Of a stretch of DNA of 22,792 bases, positions 7,521 through 15,225 are shown one piece after another. The position numbers and the translations under genes are program-made. The DNA lies in assembly GCA_947448095.1 (NCBI GenBank), contig CANFNN010000012.1, positions 1 to 22,792 of the forward strand, written 5' to 3'. The DNA is from Bacteriovoracaceae bacterium (lineage in GTDB: Bacteria > Bdellovibrionota > Bacteriovoracia > Bacteriovoracales > Bacteriovoracaceae). Every line of letters starts with the position of its first letter. Position 1 is the stretch's first letter. The notes under the pieces are model-generated. The model was not told the DNA's origin. It did no database searches and worked only from the letters and a program-made list of their open reading frames with translations.

Positions 7521-8663
7521 TTAATGAATTGCTTTCAATTCGGAACTCGCGATCACCATCCGCTGAACTTCTGAAGTTCCCTCGTAAATCTCGGTAATCT
7601 TGGCATCCCGAAAATAGCGTTCAACCGGATACTCTTTGGTGTATCCGTTCCCACCGCACAGTTGGATCGCCTTGGTCGTAATCCACATGGCAGATTCTGA
7701 GGCAAAGAGTTTGGCCTGGGCCGATTCTTTGGAATATGGCTGCCCTGCATCTTTGAGTGCTGAGGCGTGATAAATAAGAAGCCTTGAGGCTCCAATTTTT
7801 GTGCTCATATCGGCCAGCATGAACTGAACCCCTTGAAGATCAGACAGTGGGGCCCCAAACTGAACACGTTGTTTGGTATAACGGATAGCATAATCAAAAG
7901 CACCTTGAGCTATGCCTAGGGCTTGAGATGCAATACCGATTCTTCCACCATCAAGAGTCGCCATAGCGACACGAAACCCTTTTTCCACTTCACCCAGTAA
8001 AGCATCTTTAGGTACTTTGACTTTATCAAAGGCAAGCTGACAAGTTGAAGAGCCTCTAATCCCCAGCTTATCTTCTTCTTTGATGATGGAGTAGCCGGGA
8101 GTTGATGTTTCAACAATGAAAACAGAAATACCCTTGTAGTCAGGAGTCTTTTTAGTTTTAGCAAAAACGATACAGATGGAAGCCTCTTTACCGTTAGTGA
8201 TCCAATTTTTCACACCGTTAATTTCCCAGTGATCCCCTTTATCTTCAGCAAACGTCGTCAGTGAACCTGCATCTGAACCAGCGTTGGGTTCAGACAAACA
8301 AAAACAACCAATCCATTCTCCAGAAGCCATTTTAGGTAGATATTTTTTCTTTTGGGCCTCTGTTCCGAAATTTAAAATCGGCCAAACCGCAAGTGAAGTA
8401 TGAGCAGAAATGAGCACACCGGTTGAAGCACAGTTGCGAGAAATCTCTTCAACAATGAGGGAGTAAGACATGTAATCAAGCCCTGCTCCGCCGTATTCTT
8501 CTGGAATATAAGAGCCTAGAAAACCATTTTCAGAAAGCTTGGCTATAAGCTCTTGAGGAATGTGGCCTTCATGATCAATTTTCATGGCCAAAGGCGCAAC
8601 TTCTGAGTCAGAAAACTTTTTCACCATGTCTCTGATTTCTTTGTATTTTTCATCAAGTATCAT
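7521..8663 (-). CDS. acyl-CoA dehydrogenase (short-chain / butyryl-CoA type)
   Basis: A 380-residue FAD enzyme that oxidises acyl-CoA to trans-2-enoyl-CoA and passes electrons to ETF. The usual signatures are present: CLSEPNAGSDAG (122-133) at the flavin site, WITNG (154-158), the helical C-terminal domain RVQFGAPLSDLQGVQ (266-280), and the catalytic base in IYEGTSEVQRM (Glu361). The position of this Glu matches short-chain and butyryl-CoA dehydrogenases, not the isovaleryl or long-chain type. It is the last of three genes; its ATG overlaps the enoyl-CoA hydratase stop by 4 bases (ATGA), so it is translationally coupled. No ETF genes are visible in the window. Chain-length specificity is inferred. 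Confidence 0.95.
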   Translation of the reverse strand: MILDEKYKEIRDMVKKFSDSEVAPLAMKIDHEGHIPQELIAKLSENGFLGSYIPEEYGGAGLDYMSYSLIVEEISRNCASTGVLISAHTSLAVWPILNFGTEAQKKKYLPKMASGEWIGCFCLSEPNAGSDAGSLTTFAEDKGDHWEINGVKNWITNGKEASICIVFAKTKKTPDYKGISVFIVETSTPGYSIIKEEDKLGIRGSSTCQLAFDKVKVPKDALLGEVEKGFRVAMATLDGGRIGIASQALGIAQGAFDYAIRYTKQRVQFGAPLSDLQGVQFMLADMSTKIGASRLLIYHASALKDAGQPYSKESAQAKLFASESAMWITTKAIQLCGGNGYTKEYPVERYFRDAKITEIYEGTSEVQRMVIASSELKAIH

Positions 8664-9430
8664 AAAATTTTTCCTTTAAATTCAGCTTTGCGTTTTTCTA
8701 AAAATGCAGCAGTCCCTTCAATCATGTCTTGAGTTTGAAATATGGCACCAAAGGCTTTGCGCTCTTCGACTAGACCCTTGCCCAGAACCTGTTTGGCTTC
8801 GTAAATGGCACAAGAAGAGTTTTTCAAGGCTGTCTTAAACCAATTTTGAGTTTCGGCCAATAGTTGGGCTTTATCAGCATAGACTTCTAAAGCGATTCCC
8901 AGATTTTTCGCTTCATCACTTGAAATATTTCTACCTGAAAAAATGATTTCGCGCGCACGTCTCTCACCTACTATTTTCATTAATCGCTGGGTTCCCCCAA
9001 AGCCTGGAATAAGTCCCAGTTTGACTTCAGGCAATCCGAAAACGGCATTCTTTGAAGCAAAAATAAAATCGCACGACAGCGCCATTTCAAATCCACCACC
9101 AAGAGCAAACCCATTTACACAGGCAACACAGGGATAAGGCAGAGCTTCAAAGGCCAAAGTGACTAATTGGCCAAGCTCTGAAAAAGCCAAGGCTTCTCCC
9201 GGCTCCATGGATTTCATCTCGGCAATGTCGGCACCAGCAATAAAAGCTTTTTCACCTTCACCAGTGACAATTAACCCACGAATAGGTGCAGCTCTCAATT
9301 CGGTCAGCGCCCCTTTGAGCTCGCGCAGAACCTGAATGTTAAGGGCATTTAATTTATCAGCACGATTGATGGTCAACGTTCCAATATCTTCACTAACGCT
9401 AAAAATGAGTGTTTCGAAGTTACTTATCAT
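8660..9430 (-). CDS. enoyl-CoA hydratase (crotonase family)
   Basis: Hydrates trans-2-enoyl-CoA to 3-hydroxyacyl-CoA. Both catalytic glutamates of true hydratases are present: Glu115 in GGGFEMALSCD and Glu135 in LPEVKLGLIPGFGGTQRL. The oxyanion loop is AFIAGADI (62-69). I chose the ATG at 9430 (256 residues, the normal family length, starting MISNFETL), which overlaps the 3-hydroxybutyryl-CoA dehydrogenase end by 11 bases. A TTG at 9463 would add 11 residues of poor family fit, though a GGAAGA lies before it. It is the middle gene of the dehydrogenase-hydratase-acyl-CoA dehydrogenase operon. Confidence 0.94.
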   Translation of the reverse strand: MISNFETLIFSVSEDIGTLTINRADKLNALNIQVLRELKGALTELRAAPIRGLIVTGEGEKAFIAGADIAEMKSMEPGEALAFSELGQLVTLAFEALPYPCVACVNGFALGGGFEMALSCDFIFASKNAVFGLPEVKLGLIPGFGGTQRLMKIVGERRAREIIFSGRNISSDEAKNLGIALEVYADKAQLLAETQNWFKTALKNSSCAIYEAKQVLGKGLVEERKAFGAIFQTQDMIEGTAAFLEKRKAEFKGKIL

Positions 9431-10277
9431 AAATATGGAACCCTTTTCCGTTTTTGCGACCAAATCTTCCAGCAGCTACATACTGACGAAGAAGTGGGCA
9501 GGGACGGTATTTTGTATCAGCAAGACCTTCATGAAGCACATTCATAATGGCCAAGCAAGTATCCAGACCAATGAAGTCCGCTAGCTCAAGTGGACCCATA
9601 GGTTGATTCGTTCCTAGCTTCATCGCTGTATCAATATCTTTAGCACTAGCAACACCTTCATAAAGTGCATACACAGCTTCATTAATCATAGGCATAAGAA
9701 TACGGTTTACAGCAAACCCTGGATAATCCTGAGCACGCACAAAAGTTTTGCCCATTTTTTCTGATACACCTGCCACAGTATTAAAAGTTTCGTCACTCGT
9801 TTCAAGCCCACGAATCCCTTCTACCAATTTCATGACTGGGACTGGATTCATAAAATGCATTCCAGCAACCTTATCCGGACGCTTAGTGTTGGCAGCAATT
9901 TCAGTAATGGAAATAGATGAAGTATTAGACGCCAAAATAGCATCTACCTTAACGATCTCATCAAGTTTTTTAAAAATATCAAATTTGAGTTCTTTTTTTT
10001 CTGTTGCGGCCTCAATTACGAGGTCGCAGTTTTTAAGATCAGTCATTTCGGCCGTGACTTTAATGCGCCCAAAAGCTTTGGCCGCATCATCTGCAGTCCA
10101 CTTGCCTTTTTCAGTCCCTTTGTCTAACTGCGTCTTAATAAATGCATGGCCAAAATCCAAAGAATTTTTAAAAGCATCAAACACAATTACTTCGTATCCG
10201 GTTTGCGCAGCGACCTGTGCAATCCCTCTTCCCATCTGTCCTGCACCAACAATTCCAATCAGTTGAACGTTTTTCAT
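9420..10277 (-). CDS. hbd: 3-hydroxybutyryl-CoA dehydrogenase
   Basis: NAD(P)-dependent oxidation of 3-hydroxyacyl-CoA, or the reverse reduction of acetoacetyl-CoA. The 285-residue length matches single-domain enzymes of the Hbd/PaaH group and not the large fused FadB type. An N-terminal Rossmann motif GIVGAGQMGRG (8-18) is followed by Asp34 at the end of the second strand, which favours NAD. The catalytic His/Glu pair is in HFMNPVPVMKLVE (His141, Glu153), with SNTSS (117-121) and NRILMPMINEA (191-201) as in the family. It is the first gene of the three-gene operon, with an AAGGA site upstream, divergent from rpsT. Confidence 0.95.
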   Translation of the reverse strand: MKNVQLIGIVGAGQMGRGIAQVAAQTGYEVIVFDAFKNSLDFGHAFIKTQLDKGTEKGKWTADDAAKAFGRIKVTAEMTDLKNCDLVIEAATEKKELKFDIFKKLDEIVKVDAILASNTSSISITEIAANTKRPDKVAGMHFMNPVPVMKLVEGIRGLETSDETFNTVAGVSEKMGKTFVRAQDYPGFAVNRILMPMINEAVYALYEGVASAKDIDTAMKLGTNQPMGPLELADFIGLDTCLAIMNVLHEGLADTKYRPCPLLRQYVAAGRFGRKNGKGFHIYDK

Positions 10278-10388
10278 GACAAGTCATCCTTGTTTCAATT
10301 TCAAAATAAAGTGCACAAAAAGTACCCCATCCCTCGTCTTTTGCCAAAAGTTATGCGGCAATTTTTCAAAGAATCTAAACCTCAACTC

Positions 10389-10418
10389 TTGCCAGAAGGG
10401 TCAAAAGTGTTTTATAAC
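10389..10418 (+). promoter_or_regulatory. candidate rpsT promoter
   Basis: A TTGCCA -35 (10389-10394) is followed by TATAAC (10413-10418, 18-base spacer) or TTATAA (10412-10417, 17-base spacer). A start near 10425 would give a leader of about 33 bases before the rpsT GTG. Confidence 0.55.
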
Positions 10419-10457
10419 ATCGCAATATTTTGAAAGAACGACCATTAGGAGAATGCA

Positions 10458-10721
10458 GTGGCCAATCACAAATCGTCAGTAAAAAGAGCAAAACAAGAAA
10501 AAACTCGTCGTATGACGAACAAAACTAAAACAGCTAAGTCTCGTACTACTGTTAAAGCACTTAAAGCAGCAATTGCTTCAGGTGATAAAGTTACAGCAAA
10601 AACACTTCTTCAAAAAGCTCAGTCGCTTTTAGCAAAACTTGCTAAATCACCTGCTATGAAGAAGCAGACTGCTTCACGTAAGACTTCTCGTCTTACTAAG
10701 CAAGTTGCTGGCATTAAATAA
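10458..10721 (+). CDS. rpsT: 30S ribosomal protein S20
   Basis: An 87-residue, very basic protein that binds 16S rRNA in the small subunit. The N-terminus MANHKSSVKRAKQ and the spacing of Lys/Arg helices are diagnostic of S20. The start is GTG, with an AGGAG site (10447-10451) 6 bases upstream; an out-of-frame ATG at 10453 should be ignored. The gene has its own promoter candidate and terminator, so it can be expressed as a single unit. Confidence 0.97.
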   Translation: MANHKSSVKRAKQEKTRRMTNKTKTAKSRTTVKALKAAIASGDKVTAKTLLQKAQSLLAKLAKSPAMKKQTASRKTSRLTKQVAGIK

Positions 10722-10753
10722 TTGCCATAGACCCTTGATTAAATCAAAATTGA

Positions 10754-10786
10754 GCCCAAAGTATGAATAATACTTTGGGCTTTTTT
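10754..10786 (+). terminator. intrinsic terminator after rpsT
   Basis: The 11-bp perfect stem GCCCAAAGTAT / ATACTTTGGGC has a 5-base loop and is followed by six T. It lies immediately before the lemA RBS, so lemA must use read-through or a promoter of its own. The ATG at 10763 in the loop is not the lemA start. Confidence 0.93.
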
Positions 10787-10801
10787 ATTTTAGGAGATTT
10801 C

Positions 10802-11374
10802 ATGAAATCTACTTTCGTTGTTCTTATACTTTCACTTTTTATTACTTCTTGTGGACTTCAATCCATTCCAACCGCCAACAATGCCGTAGAGGGCAGCTGG
10901 GCCGAAGTGCAAAACCAATATAAAAGACGTGCCGACCTCATTCCTAATTTAGTCAATGTGGTCAAAGGGTACGCGACTCACGAAAAAGAAACTCTGGAAG
11001 GAGTGATCGCAGCACGCGCCAAAGCAACTTCTATCAACGTCGATGCAAAAGATTTGAATCCTGAAACTATGAAAAAATTCCAGGCCGCTCAAGGGGAACT
11101 TTCTCAGGCCCTTGGCCGCTTGATGATGGTATCTGAAAGATATCCGGATCTTAAAGCGAACGTTAACTTTCAAGGCCTACAAGTTCAACTTGAAGGAACG
11201 GAAAATAGAATTGCGATTGCCCGTCGTCGCTATATTGAAACAGTTCAGGAGTTTAATAATCTAGTAACCGTTTTCCCAACGAGCTTAACTAATTCTCTTG
11301 TTCATCACATGGAGAAGAAACCTCAGTTCACGGCGACTGAAGCTGAACAGAAGACTCCAGAAGTTAAATTCTAA
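10802..11374 (+). CDS. lemA: LemA family lipoprotein
   Basis: A 190-residue LemA-family protein, here with a lipoprotein signal: LSLFITSC gives lipidated Cys17. The LemA helical core starts at about residue 27 with EGSWAEVQNQYKRRADLIPNL and includes the Lys/Arg-rich ENRIAIARRRYIETVQEFN (about 133-151). The exact biochemical role of LemA is not established; it is commonly encoded beside TPM-domain membrane proteins, as it is here. I chose the ATG at 10802, which has a TAGGAG site; the longer frame starts inside the rpsT terminator hairpin. Its stop shares one base with the next start. Confidence 0.93.
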   Translation: MKSTFVVLILSLFITSCGLQSIPTANNAVEGSWAEVQNQYKRRADLIPNLVNVVKGYATHEKETLEGVIAARAKATSINVDAKDLNPETMKKFQAAQGELSQALGRLMMVSERYPDLKANVNFQGLQVQLEGTENRIAIARRRYIETVQEFNNLVTVFPTSLTNSLVHHMEKKPQFTATEAEQKTPEVKF

Positions 11375-12234
11375 TGCAGTTCTTTTTTTCTTTAATTCTC
11401 CTTTTCTCATTGAACGCGCGGGGAGCTGATATTCTGATCCCCGCCCTGAATTCTCCTGTCATGGATGAAGCTGGTTTTTTAACTCCTGAACAAAAGCAGG
11501 ACTTAAGTCAACTCGCCTATGAGATCAATACCAATCAAGGACCGCAAATCACGATTCTTACGGTTCCAGATCTTCAGGATTTTCCTATCGAAGATTTCTC
11601 CATCAAAGTGGTGGAAAAATGGCAGCTAGGAACGAAAGAAAGAGACAACGGTCTTTTGATTGTTATCGCTAAAGCTGAAAGGCAAATGCGCATAGAAGTG
11701 GGCAATGGAATTGAAGGCGAAATAACCGATTACGAATCCAACCAATATATAAACAATATTCTTAAGCCGGCCTTTAAAGAAGGCGACTTTCATGGTGGTC
11801 TCAAAACTGTCATGTTGGACATTGCTCAAAAATTTAATATCAAGTTAAGTGAAGGCAACCATTTTGTACGTCGTGCCACTCCTGTCAGAGTGCTACCAAA
11901 AGCTCTGATCGCAGCTTTTCCTTTTTTGATAGGGATATTAATTCTAGGCCAACTCGTTTTAGGAAAAAAGCCAGTCGCTCGTGGTGTCTTTACCGGTGTA
12001 GGCATGGCCGGAGTTGGTTTTTTCGTCGGAGCAGCTGGACTAGCGATGATCGGTTTCATGTTTTTGATGGGACTATTTGTAGGAATGATAGGGCTTCAGA
12101 ATTTACTTTTTGCGCTCGCTTCTGGATCGAGTCACAGCGGTGGTGGTGGTTTTGGTGGGGGAAGCGGCGGAGGTAGTAGTTGGGGTGGAGGCGGAGGCGG
12201 TTTCTCGGGCGGCGGATCTTCAGGGAGCTGGTAA
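11374..12234 (+). CDS. TPM domain membrane protein (YgcG-like) with Gly/Ser-rich tail
   Basis: A 286-residue protein with a signal peptide (residues 1-17, ending near NARGA), a TPM domain (about 28-152, VMDEAGFLTPEQKQDL to LKTVMLDIAQ), two or three membrane segments (about 174-196, 205-226, 227-249) and a 35-residue Gly/Ser/Trp tail. The TPM domain would face the periplasm. TPM domains in other proteins have been linked to phosphatase activity and photosystem repair; here the function is unknown. It is coupled to lemA by a TAATG overlap and to the next TPM gene in the same way. The LemA-TPM pairing is widespread, which supports a joint envelope role. Confidence 0.9.
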   Translation: MQFFFSLILLFSLNARGADILIPALNSPVMDEAGFLTPEQKQDLSQLAYEINTNQGPQITILTVPDLQDFPIEDFSIKVVEKWQLGTKERDNGLLIVIAKAERQMRIEVGNGIEGEITDYESNQYINNILKPAFKEGDFHGGLKTVMLDIAQKFNIKLSEGNHFVRRATPVRVLPKALIAAFPFLIGILILGQLVLGKKPVARGVFTGVGMAGVGFFVGAAGLAMIGFMFLMGLFVGMIGLQNLLFALASGSSHSGGGGFGGGSGGGSSWGGGGGGFSGGGSSGSW

Positions 12235-12866
12235 TGAGAAATATTTTAATTCAAGATGATGTGGCCTTAGTTGAATCTAGACTAAAGCAATTTGAAAGCA
12301 ACACAGGCTGCGAATTGTTACTCGTAATCACAAATGCTTCAGATCCCTATCCAGGTGCCTCATCGCGCTTTGGTCTGGTGGGTGGTTTTGTTGTTTCATT
12401 TATTTTTAGTTATTACTTAGAATTTCATCATAGCTGGATGTGGCCAGCCAGTTTTTTTGTTCTCTGTCTTTTTATGACGTGGCTCGGGCGCTTTAGCTGG
12501 GCAAAAAAAATGGCACTGAGTGATTGGGAAATTAAAAGAGAGTGCAGAGAAAAAGCTATTGAGTACTTCCATACTTTGGGAACCTCAAAAGTCTCCCATC
12601 AAGCTACTGCGATGATTATGATTTCGACTCTAGAAAAAAACATCCAAGTCATGGTTGATGAAAAACTAAAAACTCAAATCACTCAAGTAGAATTAGATGA
12701 TTTAATTGAAATCATGAAAATTCATTTTAAAGTGGGTGATATGGCTACAGGTCTCATCAACAGTATCACCAAGCTTGAGGCCAAGATCCTTAATGATTTC
12801 GGCGGTAAAGTCAGTCAATCGCACGTATCCGAACTAAGTGATACCATTCATTTTAGAAACAACTAA
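12234..12866 (+). CDS. second TPM-type membrane protein
   Basis: A 210-residue protein starting at an ATG that shares one base with the previous stop (TAATG), with a GGGAG site. A short N-terminal helix and strand (ALVESRLKQFESNTGCELLLVIT, residues 11-33) resemble the start of a TPM domain. Two membrane segments (about 46-62 and 68-86) then interrupt it, and the remaining TPM-like part (about 97-190, TLEKNIQVMVDEKL, then FKVGDMATGLINSI) follows. There is no Gly-rich tail. This split layout occurs in small TPM relatives found next to LemA. Its 3' end overlaps the converging gene at 12834-13202 by 33 bases. Function is unknown. Confidence 0.85.
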   Translation: MRNILIQDDVALVESRLKQFESNTGCELLLVITNASDPYPGASSRFGLVGGFVVSFIFSYYLEFHHSWMWPASFFVLCLFMTWLGRFSWAKKMALSDWEIKRECREKAIEYFHTLGTSKVSHQATAMIMISTLEKNIQVMVDEKLKTQITQVELDDLIEIMKIHFKVGDMATGLINSITKLEAKILNDFGGKVSQSHVSELSDTIHFRNN

Positions 12867-13202
12867 ATATTTCTGCATTTCTCTGTGGTTGTCACATTCG
12901 GTTTTTAAATACCAAATGGCGGCTTCGCCGTACTTAAACGCGAGACCCAGATAATCCTTGATTAATTCGTACATCTCAAACAAATACGTTTGTAGGACTT
13001 CATCTTGAGTTGAAGCTTCAATTGTTTTTTTCACATTTTGAAAGAGGGTTTCATCCTCTCGTGCAGAAGAATCAATATCAATAAATCGAGACGGCACTTG
13101 GGACAATTGGCTGAACAGATCTTCTAATTGCTCTAAAAGATGTTTTAAATGGATCTGTCCGCTTTCAAACTGCAGACAGATCTCTTCACATAATTCTTCC
13201 AA
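12834..13202 (-). CDS. small helical hypothetical protein downstream of acs
   Basis: A 122-residue acidic, helix-rich protein with no signal peptide or membrane segment; I do not recognise it. The only in-frame start near the beginning is a TTG at 13202, directly after the acs TAA, with no good RBS (AAGG 11 bases upstream), so translation probably depends on ribosomes finishing acs. It ends with TAG and overlaps the converging TPM gene by 33 bases. The long uninterrupted frame and placement support a real gene, but the start is uncertain. Confidence 0.6.
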   Translation of the reverse strand: MEELCEEICLQFESGQIHLKHLLEQLEDLFSQLSQVPSRFIDIDSSAREDETLFQNVKKTIEASTQDEVLQTYLFEMYELIKDYLGLAFKYGEAAIWYLKTECDNHREMQKYLVVSKMNGIT

Positions 13203-15149
13203 TTAAGATCCGGCCTTATGCTCACTCACAAGTGTCTCAACAACTTGGGGATCGGCCAATGTCGAGGTATCGCCAAGCCCTGCGTACTCGGAGGCAGCGA
13301 TCTTTCTTAGAATCCTGCGCATGACTTTTCCGGAGCGAGTCTTCGGTAATGCTCTCGTCACGTGAATCCTGTCGGGAGCAGCAAAGCGGCCAATCTTAGC
13401 TCGCACAACTTCTTTAATACTTTCAGTCAATTCAACTGAAATTTCATGATGCTGATAGAGAACTATATAAGCATAAATTCCCACACCCTTAATATCGTGA
13501 GGCATCCCAACAACTGCAGCTTCTGCAACCTCATCGTGCTCCATCAAGGCACTTTCTATTTCTGCTGTTCCCAGACGGTGACCTGAAACGTTCAGAACAT
13601 CATCAATTCTTCCCGTGATCCAGTAATACCCATCTTCATCTCTGCGACAGCCGTCTCCCGTAAAATAGTATCCCGGGTACTGAGTGAAGTAAGTTTCAAC
13701 AAAACGCGCGTGATCTTTATAGATAGTGCGCGCTTGTCCAGGCCATGAAGCCTTGAGACAAAGTGCTCCTTCAACATTATTACCTTTTAATTCTTCACCA
13801 GTTTCTGGTTTGACTATAATTGGCTGGACTCCAAAAAATGGAAGAGTCGCGGAGCCTGGTTTCGTCGGTGTGACTCCAGGAATCGGAGTAATCAGCACTC
13901 CCCCAGTTTCTGTTTGCCACCAAGTGTCTACGATATCACAGCGACCATCACCAACCACGTCATGATACCATTTCCAAATTTCTGGATTGATGGGCTCTCC
14001 CACTGTGCCGAGAATTCGAATGGACGAGAGATCATATTTTTTTACATTCTCATCACCAAACTGAGCAAGTGTTCTCAAAGCTGTCGGTGCGGTATAAAAA
14101 ATATTCACTTTTAAATCTTTAACTATTTGCCAGTAGCGGCCAGCATCAGGATAAGTTGGAATGGATTCAAACAACACCGATGTTCCACCGTTGGCAAGTG
14201 GACCATAAACAACATACGAGTGACCAGTTACCCAGCCGATATCTGCAGTACAAAAATAAACATCCTCATCGTGATAATCAAAGACGTATTTATGAGTATA
14301 AGCGGCGTACGTTAAGTAGCCTCCCGTAGTGTGTACAACACCTTTAGGCTGACCGGTAGAACCAGAAGTATAAAGAATAAAAAGAGGATCTTCAGAATCC
14401 ATCACTGCACAGGGGGCCACTGGACGATATTTTTTTATTTCGTCTTCATAAACCAAATCACGACCAGCAACCATGGGAACTTTGGTAAAAGTTCTATGAA
14501 CAACTAAAACTTTTTGCACACACTCCACCCCCTTAAGTGCTTCATCAGTGATGGCCTTAAGTGGAATGGATTTTCCTGCACGCAGTCCTTCATTGGCAGT
14601 AATGACAAGTTTACATTCAGCATCTAGGACTCGGCCCTTCAGAGCGTCTGAGCTAAACCCACCGAAGACCACCGAATGTATGGCGCCGATACGAGCGCAG
14701 GCCAAAACGGAATAAACTAATTCAGGAATCATCGGTAGATAAATACAAACTCGATCACCCTTTTTTACACCTTGAGCTTCCAGAAGATTCGTCAGACGAC
14801 AAACGTGTTCGTAAACTTCCAGATAGGTTATATGTTGATACTCACCAGGCTCATCTTTGGCCCAAATGATGGCGTCTTTGGTAGCGTGTTTAGCGAGGTG
14901 GCGATCCAGACAATTGTAGGAAGCGTTGATTTTGCCTTGGGAAAACCAAGAGTAATTCACGCGACTAAAGTCTCCTTGCGTGGCCTTGAGAGGAAAGGAA
15001 AACCAGTCCATATTCTTTGCCGCTTCAAGCCAAAAGCCTTCCGGATCTCGGACTGAGCGCTTGTAGAGCTCCTGATAGGATTCAATCCCCTTAAAGTAGG
15101 ATTTTGCTTCAATGCTTTTCTTGACCGGCACACTTGCAATTTTTGTCAT
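13203..15149 (-). CDS. acs: acetyl-CoA synthetase (AMP-forming)
   Basis: Activates acetate with ATP and CoA through acetyl-AMP. The 648-residue length is typical. Signatures are the ATP loop YTSGSTGQPKG (260-270), DTWWQTETGG in the acetyl-AMP site, and YWITGRIDDVLNVSGHRLG at the hinge. The catalytic lysine is in PKTRSGKVMRRIL (Lys608), the same lysine that is inhibited by reversible acetylation in other Acs enzymes. The start has AAGGA 7 bases upstream. It is divergent from a MerR-B12 regulator, with a palindrome in the 76-base gap. It is followed without a gap by a small unknown gene. It would feed acetate into the same acetyl-CoA pool as the beta-oxidation genes nearby. Confidence 0.97.
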   Translation of the reverse strand: MTKIASVPVKKSIEAKSYFKGIESYQELYKRSVRDPEGFWLEAAKNMDWFSFPLKATQGDFSRVNYSWFSQGKINASYNCLDRHLAKHATKDAIIWAKDEPGEYQHITYLEVYEHVCRLTNLLEAQGVKKGDRVCIYLPMIPELVYSVLACARIGAIHSVVFGGFSSDALKGRVLDAECKLVITANEGLRAGKSIPLKAITDEALKGVECVQKVLVVHRTFTKVPMVAGRDLVYEDEIKKYRPVAPCAVMDSEDPLFILYTSGSTGQPKGVVHTTGGYLTYAAYTHKYVFDYHDEDVYFCTADIGWVTGHSYVVYGPLANGGTSVLFESIPTYPDAGRYWQIVKDLKVNIFYTAPTALRTLAQFGDENVKKYDLSSIRILGTVGEPINPEIWKWYHDVVGDGRCDIVDTWWQTETGGVLITPIPGVTPTKPGSATLPFFGVQPIIVKPETGEELKGNNVEGALCLKASWPGQARTIYKDHARFVETYFTQYPGYYFTGDGCRRDEDGYYWITGRIDDVLNVSGHRLGTAEIESALMEHDEVAEAAVVGMPHDIKGVGIYAYIVLYQHHEISVELTESIKEVVRAKIGRFAAPDRIHVTRALPKTRSGKVMRRILRKIAASEYAGLGDTSTLADPQVVETLVSEHKAGS

Positions 15150-15158
15150 AAATGATTC

Positions 15159-15184
15159 CTTTGTGCTCTAATTCTTGCACAAAG
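15159..15184. promoter_or_regulatory. inverted repeat in the acs / MerR-B12 divergent region
   Basis: Perfect 8-bp arms CTTTGTGC and GCACAAAG are separated by 10 bases. A third TGTGC occurs at 15208-15212, directly before a TAAATT hexamer (15213-15218) that could be the -10 of the regulator gene. The arms flank a weak acs -10 candidate (AAGAAT), and one arm runs into the acs ribosome binding site (AAAGGA). It could be an operator for the MerR-type protein or a hairpin in the acs leader. Confidence 0.45.
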
Positions 15185-15225
15185 CTTCCTTCATTTAAAG
15201 CGACGCCTGTGCTAAATTATTCGGA

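Noticed and set aside
9431..9463. TTG start that would lengthen the enoyl-CoA hydratase by 11 residues
   Set aside because: The ATG at 9430 gives the normal family length and N-terminus. The longer form overlaps hbd by 44 bases.
10763..10801. N-terminal extension of LemA starting at 10763
   Set aside because: This ATG lies inside the rpsT terminator hairpin and would place 13 residues before the lipoprotein signal peptide. The ATG at 10802 has a proper RBS.
12180..12233. Upstream extension of the second TPM protein beginning inside the Gly-rich tail codons
   Set aside because: The extension is a frame-shifted reading of the GGX repeats (Arg-rich). The ATG at 12234 with TAATG overlap and GGGAG site is clearly better.
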